DNA from: Sporocytophaga sp.
GTDB taxonomy: Bacteria; Bacteroidota; Bacteroidia; Cytophagales; Cytophagaceae
Direction: 5' to 3'
Length of the DNA: 64,000 nucleotides
Assembly (NCBI RefSeq): GCF_017745095.1
Contig: NZ_JAGHZZ010000016.1
Location: forward strand, 36,878 to 100,877
In this document: positions 57,037 to 64,000 of the stretch, piece by piece
Position numbering within the stretch: the stretch's first letter is position 1
Layout of the letters: each line of letters begins with the position of its first letter
Notes under the pieces: model-generated
The model's database searches: none
Told to the model about the DNA's origin: nothing
What the model saw: the letters and a program-made list of their open reading frames with translations, nothing else
Program-made: the position numbers and the translations under genes

Positions 57037-57043
57037 GGACTTT
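57014..57043 (-). terminator. Terminator of tig
   Basis: AAAGTCCTTT and AAAGGACTTT (57020-57029 with 57034-57043) pair around a four-base loop, followed on the minus strand by a run of nine T. It lies between tig and clpP. Confidence 0.85.
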
Positions 57044-57079
57044 CAAAAACTTTACCAATTAGAAATTATTGTCAAAACG

Positions 57080-58420
57080 TCAGTCTTGTGCTTCGGCAAT
57101 TTTTCTGAATTCTTCAACATCTACACTCTTGTCAGCTATAGATATCTTTGTTTTCACAGTTTCAATAACCTTTTCATTAACAAGCTGCTCATACATTTTA
57201 ATGTAGTTTTTGCCGTTGTCTTGTTTTAAATAGTTGTCTGCAATTTTGTCAAAGGTTTCTTCAAGCTCAGCCCCAAATGCCATTCCGCCAAATTGTTGCT
57301 TTACCATCTCTTTTGTCTTGCCGACAATCTCATCGTTCTCAGCTTTAATATCATTGTCTTCGCTGATTTTATTCTTTATCAGAGTCCACTTTAACTCTTT
57401 AAGATATAAATCGAATTCTTTATCTATTTGCTCTTGAGTTATTTTGCCATTGTTAGAAACTAGCAGCCATTTCTTCAGAAAGTCTGATGGTAATTCAATT
57501 TGAGTATTATCTACAAAATGTTTTCTGATCTGATGGTTGATCAAAAGATCAGACTCTCTTCCATAATTTTCTTCTATAGTACTCTTCAATTTAGTCATGA
57601 ATTCTTCTTCAGACTTCACTGCATCTTTACCAAATACTTTGTCAAAGAACTCCTGATTTAATTCAGCTGCTTCAGATCTGTTGATTTTAGAAACTGTGAG
57701 GCTAAAAATTCCCTGTTTTTTCTCAGCGTCTTCTTTGGAAAGTCCTGTAACGTATGCTACATCTGCCGCGTCATCAAATGTTTTCTCAATTTCAAAAGAG
57801 ACTTTATCCCCAGGTTTTAAACCTACAAATTTCGATAACTCTGATTTCTTTATTTTGTTCGTAGGGAATAGGCTTTGGAATTCGAAGTCTCCGTTTTCTT
57901 CTTTTAAATCTCCGTATATAAAATCTCCTTCTGCAGAAACTTCCGGATTAGTTGATTGTCCAAATTGACTTTTAAGATTTTGAAGCGTTTCCTGAACAAC
58001 CTTATCTTCAATTTTAATGTTGTTTTTGGTAAGCTTTACATTGGAAGATAGATCCAGATTGAATTCTGGTACTAATCCTAAGTTGTATTTGAATTCAAAA
58101 TCTTTTTGTGTCTCCCAGTTAATGTTTTCTGATTTCTCAGAATCAGGCAGTGGTTCACCTATAATCGGAAGTTTGTTTTCTCTGATATATTTGGTGATAG
58201 AATCGCTTAGGATCTGGTTGATTTCATCAACTAGAATGCTTTTTCCATACATTTTTTCAACTAAAGAAGTCGGAACTTTTCCAGGTCTGAAACCCTTAAG
58301 TTGGACTTTCTTACTGTACTCTTTTACCTTTTCAGCAACTTTAGGTCTGTAATCAGACTCGGCAAGGTTTACTTTTAAGGTTGCATTGGTGGCACTTTGT
58401 TTTTCTAATGTAATTTCCAC
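57080..58420 (-). CDS. tig: Trigger factor (ribosome-associated chaperone)
   Basis: A 446-residue chaperone of three domains. The N-terminal ribosome-binding domain includes the signature LKGFRPGKVPTSLVEKMYGK (residues 41-60, GFRxGKxP). The central PPIase-like region is present (about 150-235), with weak conservation as in other Bacteroidota, and the C-terminal helical domain is long and acidic. In many bacteria tig is followed by clpP and clpX, as here. The tRNA-Leu gene and its terminator lie immediately upstream. Confidence 0.92.
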   Translation of the reverse strand: MEITLEKQSATNATLKVNLAESDYRPKVAEKVKEYSKKVQLKGFRPGKVPTSLVEKMYGKSILVDEINQILSDSITKYIRENKLPIIGEPLPDSEKSENINWETQKDFEFKYNLGLVPEFNLDLSSNVKLTKNNIKIEDKVVQETLQNLKSQFGQSTNPEVSAEGDFIYGDLKEENGDFEFQSLFPTNKIKKSELSKFVGLKPGDKVSFEIEKTFDDAADVAYVTGLSKEDAEKKQGIFSLTVSKINRSEAAELNQEFFDKVFGKDAVKSEEEFMTKLKSTIEENYGRESDLLINHQIRKHFVDNTQIELPSDFLKKWLLVSNNGKITQEQIDKEFDLYLKELKWTLIKNKISEDNDIKAENDEIVGKTKEMVKQQFGGMAFGAELEETFDKIADNYLKQDNGKNYIKMYEQLVNEKVIETVKTKISIADKSVDVEEFRKIAEAQD

Positions 58421-58463
58421 TTTTGTCCGATTTTATTCTATTAACAATAAGGTACCGTGTTTA

Positions 58464-58498
58464 ATTTAAAAACCCTCAGAAGGTTAATTCTGAGGGTT
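58464..58498 (-). terminator. Terminator of the tRNA-Leu gene
   Basis: AACCCTCAGAA (58471-58481) and TTCTGAGGGTT (58488-58498) pair around a six-base loop. On the minus strand a T-run follows. The hairpin begins about four bases after the tRNA 3' end. Confidence 0.88.
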
Positions 58499-58502
58499 TC
58501 AG

Positions 58503-58584
58503 TGCGGATGGAGGGACTCGAACCCCCATGCCTCGCAGCGCTAGATCCTAAGTCTAGTGCGTCTACCAATTTCGCCACATCCGC
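58503..58584 (-). tRNA. tRNA-Leu (UAG anticodon)
   Basis: An 82-base tRNA on the minus strand. The acceptor stem GCGGATG pairs with CATCCGC, with discriminator A. The anticodon stem CTAGA/TCTAG encloses loop CTTAGGA with anticodon TAG. The variable arm is long, as in class II leucine tRNAs, and the T arm GGGGG-TTCGAGT-CCCTC has one mismatch or wobble. CCA is not encoded. It has its own promoter and terminator. Confidence 0.95.
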
Positions 58585-58652
58585 ATTGGTTTTTCCAAAC
58601 TTGATTTGCTTTTTTGAACTTTATTTCTGTGCTGTTGTTCAAAATTGCGCTG

Positions 58653-58684
58653 CAAAGGTAGCAAAGAAATTATCTATCATGCAA
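58653..58684 (-). promoter_or_regulatory. Promoter of tRNA-Leu
   Basis: The minus strand carries TACCTTTG (58660-58653) followed by CA, and a TTG near 58684-58682 with about 21 bases between. The core TACCTTTGCA is identical to that of the downstream rRNA promoter at 63705. Confidence 0.65.
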
Positions 58685-58806
58685 GAAAATATTTCATTTT
58701 TTTTAAGTTTTTTTTCTTTTTGTTGTTAAGTATATGATAGACAGTTTAATGTAACTTATAACGTATCGGATAGAGTTCCGTAAAACGAAATTACAGTTAA
58801 TTCAAG

Positions 58807-58836
58807 TTTAAATAAAATAGCTTTTGCGTATTTTTG
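58807..58836 (+). promoter_or_regulatory. Candidate promoter of rel/spoT, implying an almost leaderless mRNA
   Basis: TTTA (58807-58810), 18 bases, then TATTTTTG (58829-58836). The ATG is at 58841, only four bases after the -7 box, so transcription would start at or next to the start codon. Confidence 0.5.
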
Positions 58837-58840
58837 AGAA

Positions 58841-61042
58841 ATGCAGACGGTAGATATTGAAAAGGAAAATAAAGAAATTATTCGCAGGTATAGAAAGTTA
58901 TTAAGGCATGCCAAACCCTTCCTGAAAGATGACGATGCGAAAATAATTAAAAAGGCTTTTTTTACCTCACTCCAGGCTCACAAGGATATGAGAAGGCGTT
59001 CGGGGGAGCCATACATATATCATCCCCTAGCTGTTGCTCAAATCGCCGTTGAGGAAATTGGATTAGGGACGACTTCAATCATTGCAGCTTTACTTCATGA
59101 TGTAGTAGAAGATACTCATTTAGAGATAAGTGATATTGAAAGAGATTTTGGCCCTAAGGTCGCACGAATTATTGATGGACTTACCAAGATTTCAGGTGTC
59201 TTTGAGCACGGAAGTTCTCAGCAGGCTGAAAATTTCAGGAAAATGATTCTTACTTTATCTGATGATGTTAGGGTTATTTTAATTAAACTGGCGGATAGAC
59301 TTCACAACATGCGGACACTTGGCAGTATGCCTCGTGAAAAACAATTGAAAATCTCGAGTGAAACTATATATCTGTATGCACCATTGGCTCACCGACTTGG
59401 TCTTTATGCCATTAAAACAGAATTAGAAGATCTGTATTTGAAATATACTGATCCGGAAGTTTACCGTGGTATTGCTAGAAAGATAAATGAAACTAAATCA
59501 GCCCGAGATAAGTTTATCACAGATTTTATCGAACCGCTGCAGACAGCCCTGGATAAATCAAATTTTGACTTCATTGTCAAGGGCCGTCCGAAATCAATTT
59601 ATTCTATTTGGAATAAAATTAGAAAACAGAATACGCCCTTTGAAGAGGTTTATGACCTTTTTGCAATTCGAATTATAATTGATACTCCTTACGAAAATGA
59701 AAAAGCGGCATGTTGGAAAGCTTATTCAATAGTAACTGATTTTTACAAGCCTAATCCAGACCGTCTTAGAGATTGGATTAGTACTCCTAAAGCAAATGGC
59801 TATGAGTCCCTTCATACTACTGTGATGAGTAAATCTGGTCAATGGGTAGAAGTTCAGATTCGTACTAAAAGGATGGATGATATTGCTGAAAAGGGATATG
59901 CCGCTCATTGGAAGTATAAGGAAGCTACACAAAGTAAAAGTGAGTCAGGTTTGGAAGAATGGATCAAAAAGGTCAGAGAACTGATCGAAACAAATGATTC
60001 ATCGGCTCTAGAGTTCATGGATGATTTCAGAACCAATCTTTTTCATGAAGAAGTTTTTGTTTTTACTCCAAAAGGTGACCTTAAAATTCTACCTCATGGA
60101 GCAACAACTCTTGATTTTGCATTTGAAATACACACACAGATTGGCATGCACTGTCTTGGTGCCAAGGTAAATCAGAAGCTTGTACCTCTCAGCTATATTC
60201 TGAATAATGGAGATCAGGTAGAAATTCTAACTTCCAGCAAACAAAAGCCAAGCGAAGACTGGCTTAAATTTGTCGTTAGCTCTAAGGCCAGAGCAAAAAT
60301 AAAAGATAGTCTGAAGGAAGAAAAAAAGAAGATAGCTTCAGACGGTAAGGAAATTGTATTAAGAAAGCTTCATCAAATGAAGCTGGATTTAAACGCAGAA
60401 ACTTTAAATCAGCTGTTAATCTATTTTAATATGAAATTTCCTTTAGATCTCTATTACGATATTGCTAAAGGAATTATAGATCCAAAAGAAATTAAAAAGT
60501 TTCAGGAACCTAAAGAGGTTAAGAAGCCTGAAAAGAAAGAAGTTGTTGAACCTAAACCCCAGGAACCAAAGAAAACCGGAGATGCCAATGCAGATCTACT
60601 ACTAATTGGTGATGATATGGAAAAAATTGATTACAAACTTGCAAAATGTTGTAATCCAATTCCAGGGGATGATGTGTTTGGCTTTGTTACTGTTAATGAG
60701 GGAATTAAAATACATAGAACAACTTGTCCCAATGCAATTGAATTGATGTCACACTATGGCTATAGAGTTGTGAAGGCTAAATGGACAGCTCAAAAAGAAC
60801 TTGCATTTCTCACAGGATTAAAAATTAATGGAATGGACAGAGTAGGAATTGTTAATGATATTACACGAATCATTTCCAATGAATTAAAAGTGAATATGAG
60901 GAGCATTACCATCGAAACAGAAGATGGAATGTTTGAGGGACGAATCATGTTGTTTGTTCATGACACAAAACACCTTAATAAACTCATTATGAAATTAAAA
61001 AAGGTGCAGGATGTAATCACTGTCAATCGTTTTGAATCCTAA
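58841..61042 (+). CDS. Bifunctional (p)ppGpp synthetase/hydrolase (Rel/SpoT)
   Basis: A 733-residue stringent-response enzyme. Order: HD hydrolase domain with H61, H86-D87 (LLHDVVEDT) and RLHNMRT, all intact; synthetase domain with [12 protein letters not shown] and [22 protein letters not shown] domain ([21 protein letters not shown], near 403); a Cys-containing conserved segment CCNPIPGD; and a C-terminal ACT domain. The intact HD residues argue for a bifunctional enzyme. A -7 box lies four bases before the start, suggesting a leaderless mRNA. Confidence 0.93.
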   Translation: MQTVDIEKENKEIIRRYRKLLRHAKPFLKDDDAKIIKKAFFTSLQAHKDMRRRSGEPYIYHPLAVAQIAVEEIGLGTTSIIAALLHDVVEDTHLEISDIERDFGPKVARIIDGLTKISGVFEHGSSQQAENFRKMILTLSDDVRVILIKLADRLHNMRTLGSMPREKQLKISSETIYLYAPLAHRLGLYAIKTELEDLYLKYTDPEVYRGIARKINETKSARDKFITDFIEPLQTALDKSNFDFIVKGRPKSIYSIWNKIRKQNTPFEEVYDLFAIRIIIDTPYENEKAACWKAYSIVTDFYKPNPDRLRDWISTPKANGYESLHTTVMSKSGQWVEVQIRTKRMDDIAEKGYAAHWKYKEATQSKSESGLEEWIKKVRELIETNDSSALEFMDDFRTNLFHEEVFVFTPKGDLKILPHGATTLDFAFEIHTQIGMHCLGAKVNQKLVPLSYILNNGDQVEILTSSKQKPSEDWLKFVVSSKARAKIKDSLKEEKKKIASDGKEIVLRKLHQMKLDLNAETLNQLLIYFNMKFPLDLYYDIAKGIIDPKEIKKFQEPKEVKKPEKKEVVEPKPQEPKKTGDANADLLLIGDDMEKIDYKLAKCCNPIPGDDVFGFVTVNEGIKIHRTTCPNAIELMSHYGYRVVKAKWTAQKELAFLTGLKINGMDRVGIVNDITRIISNELKVNMRSITIETEDGMFEGRIMLFVHDTKHLNKLIMKLKKVQDVITVNRFES

Positions 61043-61103
61043 TTAATAGGTATTTATTTGTAAATCAGATATATATTTTTGATAAGGTTGAAACTATTAG
61101 AGT

Positions 61104-61133
61104 TTTGACTTGTGATAGAAAAATTTATCTTTG
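61104..61133 (+). promoter_or_regulatory. Promoter of the Fur-family gene
   Basis: TTTG (61104-61107), 18 bases, TATCTTTG (61126-61133): both elements match the Bacteroidota consensus. The ATG at 61150 follows after 16 bases. Confidence 0.7.
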
Positions 61134-61149
61134 TATCTTTGGAGGCTTT

Positions 61150-61629
61150 ATGCAGCAGGCGAACGAAAATATTTTTAACGAGGTAAGGAAAATATTTACC
61201 GCATACCTTGAGAATAAGGGACTTAGGAAAACCCCTGAAAGATTTGCTATATTAGAGGAGATCTATTCTAGAAAAGGTCACTTTGATGTTGAATCTCTAT
61301 ACATAAGCATGAAAAACAAGAATTATCGTGTAAGCAGAGCTACTGTATATAATACATTGGATATTCTTGTTGAATGTGATCTAGTTAGTAAGCATCAGTT
61401 TGGTAAAAACCTAGCTCAGTATGAAAAATCATTCGGATATCGTCAGCATGATCATTTAATTTGTACTGAATGTCATAAAGTCGTAGAATTTTGCGATCCA
61501 AGAATTTATAATATACAGACCATGGTGGGCGAATTACTGAACTTTAAAGTTCTGCATCATTCACTGATATTATATGGTGAATGTAAAAACGCTCAATGCG
61601 AAAATAAAAAGGAAATTAAGGAAAAATGA
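61150..61629 (+). CDS. Fur-family metalloregulator
   Basis: About 159 residues. An N-terminal winged helix ([34 protein letters not shown]) binds DNA. The metal-sensing half has [17 protein letters not shown] with the HDH motif and CxxC, and a second C-x4-C pair near the C terminus (ECKNAQC), as in zinc-structured Fur/PerR/Zur proteins. Which metal or signal is sensed cannot be read. The frame opens at 61105, but the promoter elements overlap that part, so the ATG at 61150 is the start. Its stop overlaps the STAS gene by four bases. Confidence 0.88.
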   Translation: MQQANENIFNEVRKIFTAYLENKGLRKTPERFAILEEIYSRKGHFDVESLYISMKNKNYRVSRATVYNTLDILVECDLVSKHQFGKNLAQYEKSFGYRQHDHLICTECHKVVEFCDPRIYNIQTMVGELLNFKVLHHSLILYGECKNAQCENKKEIKEK

Positions 61630-61970
61630 AATACACTTCAGAAGTAAAGCAAAATATCTTGTCAATTCAGCTTCAGGGAGATCTCATCGGAGAAACGAAT
61701 GGAATGGAATTAGTCGATCTTGTTAATGATAAAATAAATGAGTCGATTATTTTATGCAGTATTGATCTTTCTCAAGTAAGATACATGAATAGCAGTGGTA
61801 TTGGAGTTTTAATAACCATTCTGACAAAATTTAGAAACAAAGGGGGAGAAGTTGTATTGGTAAGCCCTTCGGAGCAGATTAAAAAATTACTCATCATCAC
61901 TAAGTTGAATGCTATTTTTTTAATAGTTAATTCACAAGAAGAAGCAACTCAAAAACTTATTCAAAAATAA
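61626..61970 (+). CDS. Single-domain STAS protein (anti-anti-sigma-like)
   Basis: A 114-residue STAS domain: N-terminal strands [16 protein letters not shown], then [28 protein letters not shown] with the phosphorylatable serine in NSSGIG, and [15 protein letters not shown]. Such proteins are SpoIIAA/RsbV-like, but no anti-sigma kinase is nearby. It overlaps the Fur-family gene by four bases (ATGA) and lies 13 bases before purA, so the three are co-transcribed. Confidence 0.88.
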   Translation: MKYTSEVKQNILSIQLQGDLIGETNGMELVDLVNDKINESIILCSIDLSQVRYMNSSGIGVLITILTKFRNKGGEVVLVSPSEQIKKLLIITKLNAIFLIVNSQEEATQKLIQK

Positions 61971-61983
61971 ATATTAAATAATA

Positions 61984-63270
61984 ATGGCTGTAGATATTTT
62001 GTTGGGACTTCAGTGGGGAGATGAAGGAAAAGGTAAAATAGTAGATTTTATTGCTCCACGTTATCAGGTAGTTGCTCGTTTTCAAGGTGGACCAAATGCT
62101 GGGCACACTCTAGAGTTCGATGGAATTAAACATGTGCTGCATCAGATTCCATCAGGAATTTTTCACGACTCTATAATAAATATCATTGGTAACGGTGTTG
62201 TTTTGGATGCTATCATATTCAAAAAAGAAATTGATGGTCTGAGAAAGTACAATGTTAACTTTAATAAGAATCTTTTCATTTCTAAAAAGGCTCAACTAAT
62301 TATTCCAACTCATAGACTATTAGATGCGGCGTCTGAAAATTCCAAGGGTGAAAAGAAAATTGGTTCAACTTTAAAAGGTATAGGGCCAACTTATCAGGAC
62401 AAAATAGCTAGACAAGGACTTCGAGTTGGTGATATTTTAGCTTCCGATTTCAAAGCTAAATATCAAAAGTTGAGAGATGCCCATAAGACAATCTTAGACT
62501 TTTATAAATTTGACTATAGCAATCTAGAAACTCTTGAAAAAGAATTTTTTGAAGCTATCGATCATTTAAGAACATTTAATTTTGTTGATAGTGAGTATTT
62601 CATTAACAAGCTAATAGCTGAAAAGAAAACTATTCTTGCTGAAGGTGCTCAGGGATCTCTTCTTGATATCGATTTTGGATCCTATCCTTTTGTAACTTCA
62701 TCAAATACAATGGCAGCTGGCGCATGTACTGGTTTAGGAATTGCTCCATCGCATGTAGGTGAAGTATTAGGTATCTTCAAAGCATATTGTACTAGAGTAG
62801 GAGGAGGGCCATTTCCAACGGAACTAGATAATGAGCAGGGAGAAACGTTAAGAAAGCAGGGGAATGAATTTGGCTCTACAACTGGCCGTCCTAGACGTTG
62901 TGGCTGGATAGATCTTCCGGCACTGAAATATGCAATAATGCTCAACGGGGTCACTCAATTATTAATGATGAAGGTTGATGTACTTAATGCATTTGAAGAA
63001 ATTAAAGTATGTACTCATTATAAATTGAAAGATGGTAGCATTGTCGATACTCTTCCATTTGATATCGTTGAAACAGATATAACTCCAATATACAAGACTT
63101 TCAAAGGCTGGAATAAATCAATTAATGATTATTCAAATACTGAAAATCTTCCTCTTGAGCTTAATGAGTATATACAATATATAGAGTCAGAACTTAATGT
63201 ACCTGTAACTTTAATTTCATTAGGTCCTGATAGAAAGCAAACTATTTTGAGAAATATCATTACTGCTTAA
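61984..63270 (+). CDS. purA: Adenylosuccinate synthetase
   Basis: Converts IMP and aspartate to adenylosuccinate using GTP, in AMP synthesis. Signatures: LGLQWGDEGKGKIVD with the catalytic Asp, GPNAGHT with the catalytic His, LKGIGPTYQDKIAR, VGGGPFPTE and GSTTGRPRRCGW. Length 428 aa is normal. It is the last gene before a terminator and the rRNA operon, in a fur-STAS-purA transcript. Confidence 0.96.
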   Translation: MAVDILLGLQWGDEGKGKIVDFIAPRYQVVARFQGGPNAGHTLEFDGIKHVLHQIPSGIFHDSIINIIGNGVVLDAIIFKKEIDGLRKYNVNFNKNLFISKKAQLIIPTHRLLDAASENSKGEKKIGSTLKGIGPTYQDKIARQGLRVGDILASDFKAKYQKLRDAHKTILDFYKFDYSNLETLEKEFFEAIDHLRTFNFVDSEYFINKLIAEKKTILAEGAQGSLLDIDFGSYPFVTSSNTMAAGACTGLGIAPSHVGEVLGIFKAYCTRVGGGPFPTELDNEQGETLRKQGNEFGSTTGRPRRCGWIDLPALKYAIMLNGVTQLLMMKVDVLNAFEEIKVCTHYKLKDGSIVDTLPFDIVETDITPIYKTFKGWNKSINDYSNTENLPLELNEYIQYIESELNVPVTLISLGPDRKQTILRNIITA

Positions 63271-63286
63271 AAAAAACTATTATATT

Positions 63287-63322
63287 CAGCAAAGAGAGCT
63301 AAGACCTCTTTGCTGATTTTTT
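63287..63322 (+). terminator. Terminator of the fur-STAS-purA transcript
   Basis: A perfect ten-base stem CAGCAAAGAG / CTCTTTGCTG (63287-63296 with 63306-63315) around a nine-base loop, followed by six T at 63317-63322. Confidence 0.92.
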
Positions 63323-63521
63323 GTCTCCAGTCTTCTCATCCTTCAATCATTACCTCTCTATATTAGTTAAATCGTTAAAAATTAACGTTTCAAAGGATGG
63401 TATTAAATGTGGATAAATAGATCGTTCTCATTATTGACATGAGAAGAATTATCATTAAGTTTGTATCCCTCAAAAGCTGGTAGGGCTAAAAGAAGAGGAT
63501 TATTGAGATATTTTAAATTTA
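63323..63521. other. Upstream region of the rRNA operon with two palindromes and a DnaA-box match
   Basis: No reading frame is seen. Two inverted repeats occur: CGTTAA-AAA-TTAACG (63373-63387) and TTCTCAT-(7)-ATGAGAA (63425-63445). Between them TGTGGATAA (63408-63416) is an exact DnaA-box match on the minus strand. They may bind regulators of rRNA synthesis, but a single DnaA box can occur by chance. Confidence 0.45.
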
Positions 63522-63553
63522 TTTGGGAGTGAAAAAAAAATGTGTTATTTTTG
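63522..63553 (+). promoter_or_regulatory. Upstream promoter (P1) of the rRNA operon
   Basis: TTTG (63522-63525), 20 bases, TATTTTTG (63546-63553), a full Bacteroidota-type promoter match about 430 bases before 16S rRNA and on the same strand. Confidence 0.6.
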
Positions 63554-63681
63554 TCTCCCTTAAATTTAGATAGTGTTATTAAGTTTCAAGGCATAAGGCT
63601 TTGAGAGTATCTACTGAAGAAATTATAACTCGAAGTAAGATAAATGGTTTTAGAAATTGTAAAATAAATTTTTAAAATTTC

Positions 63682-63712
63682 TTGACACGAGTTGATAAGT
63701 TTCTTACCTTTG
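63682..63712 (+). promoter_or_regulatory. Downstream promoter (P2) of the rRNA operon
   Basis: TTGACA (from 63682), 20 bases, TACCTTTG (63705-63712), then CACCCGC near the likely transcription start. This is the strongest promoter match in the window and shares TACCTTTGCA with the tRNA-Leu promoter. Confidence 0.75.
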
Positions 63713-63718
63713 CACCCG

Positions 63719-63980
63719 CTAAATGAGAGAGGGTTAAAGAGAGGTAGGAAAGTAAAGCTGATTAAATAGAATTAGCGACGAAGATCGAGGCTCAAAAGAG
63801 AGCGAGTAGGTCAGAAGTTCTTTGAGAATATTGAAATGAATAGCGAACCGCTTGAGGACAAAGTCAATTTGTTTTTGAGAAAATTAAAAAGAGTAGTCAC
63901 GCGGTCAAACAGACATTAAGCTGCGTTAAGCAGCCCACTTCATTCACGAGTTTAGTAGGTTTGAAGTGAGAAAAATACTT
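63719..63980 (+). promoter_or_regulatory. rRNA operon leader with boxA-like site and hairpins
   Basis: The leader contains AGTTCTTTGAGA (63816-63827), which resembles the boxA antitermination site of Bacteroidota rRNA leaders. Hairpins include GCTGC-GTTAA-GCAGC (63920-63934) and CACTTCA...TGAAGTG (63936-63942 with 63962-63968). The latter may be part of the RNase III processing region upstream of 16S. Confidence 0.6.
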
Positions 63981-64000
63981 TACAATGGAGAGTTTGATCC
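63981..64000 (+). rRNA. rrs: 5' end of 16S rRNA (partial)
   Basis: The final bases end in GGAGAGTTTGATCC, the conserved 5' end of bacterial 16S rRNA (the universal 27F primer region). Only about 20 bases lie inside the window, so the exact mature end is approximate. Confidence 0.9.

Noticed and set aside
58457..58729. A 90-codon plus-strand frame starting near MEGLEPP
   Set aside because: It runs across the antisense of the tRNA-Leu gene. Such frames are a common annotation artefact; the tRNA structure explains the sequence.
63408..63416. DnaA box as a sign of a replication origin
   Set aside because: Only one exact box is seen, there is no dnaA or dnaN gene nearby, and about half a match per window is expected by chance.

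Overview
The window looks like chromosomal DNA of a Bacteroidota bacterium, most likely a Cytophagales relative. The DNA is AT-rich. The protein set is typical of the phylum: a serine palmitoyltransferase, a histone H1-like Hc1 peptide, DUF4421 and DUF5686 outer-membrane proteins, a TPR/PD40/OmpA protein and a fused branched-chain 2-oxoacid dehydrogenase E1. Many genes are preceded by the Bacteroidota promoter core TAnnTTTG, and most lack a Shine-Dalgarno sequence. I see no insertion sequence, prophage, CRISPR array or secretion-system island. Nearly all of the window is core genome.

Layout: 1-3.3 kb holds a biotin carboxylase (with the first codons of its downstream partner at the window edge), a serine palmitoyltransferase and an Hc1-like protein. 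3.3-6.7 kb is a ligA-(unknown)-dapA operon on the minus strand. 6.9-16.7 kb carries a nitroreductase, a small acetyltransferase, two GT51 peptidoglycan synthases, a glycogen branching enzyme, a TlpA thioredoxin, a Fpg/Nei glycosylase and three lipoproteins. 16.7-19.1 kb holds a LexA/CI-type regulator with a palindromic operator candidate and three unrecognised genes. 19.2-23.6 kb is a menaquinone operon (menI-menF-menD-menE). 23.7-30.3 kb encodes a phosphoglycerate-mutase-like phosphatase, a fatty acid desaturase, a two-lipoyl E2, HslV, an ArsC-like protein, and a tandem pair of ACP phosphodiesterase-family genes of which the second has lost most putative catalytic residues.

30.2-39.7 kb is envelope-rich: PAP2 phosphatase, DUF218 lipoprotein, DUF4421 protein, then (after a glycogen debranching enzyme) a multi-TM patatin lipase translationally coupled to a DUF5686 barrel. 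39.8-48.4 kb carries lepA, folD, queE, the OmpA/PD40 protein, the fused E1 and a GT9 glycosyltransferase. 48.4-54.9 kb has an SRPBCC protein, an M48 CAAX protease, hldD, a BtuF-BtuC pair with no ATPase, queD and lpxB. 55-58.6 kb is tig-clpP-clpX plus tRNA-Leu(UAG), all on the minus strand. 58.8-63.3 kb carries rel/spoT, a Fur-family regulator, a STAS protein and purA. The window ends in an rRNA operon: two tandem promoters, a boxA-like leader and the first bases of 16S rRNA.

Themes that tie genes together are envelope lipid and LPS-core synthesis (spt, desaturase, lpxB, hldD, GT9, PAP2, patatin), cell-wall synthesis, glycogen turnover, menaquinone and queuosine steps, and protein quality control. 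The most distinctive observations are the degenerate AcpH paralogue, the patatin/DUF5686 couple, a clpP promoter built into the tig terminator, a terminator ending against the PBP1A start codon, and a shared TACCTTTGCA core in the rRNA and tRNA promoters. I found no clear new multi-gene system.
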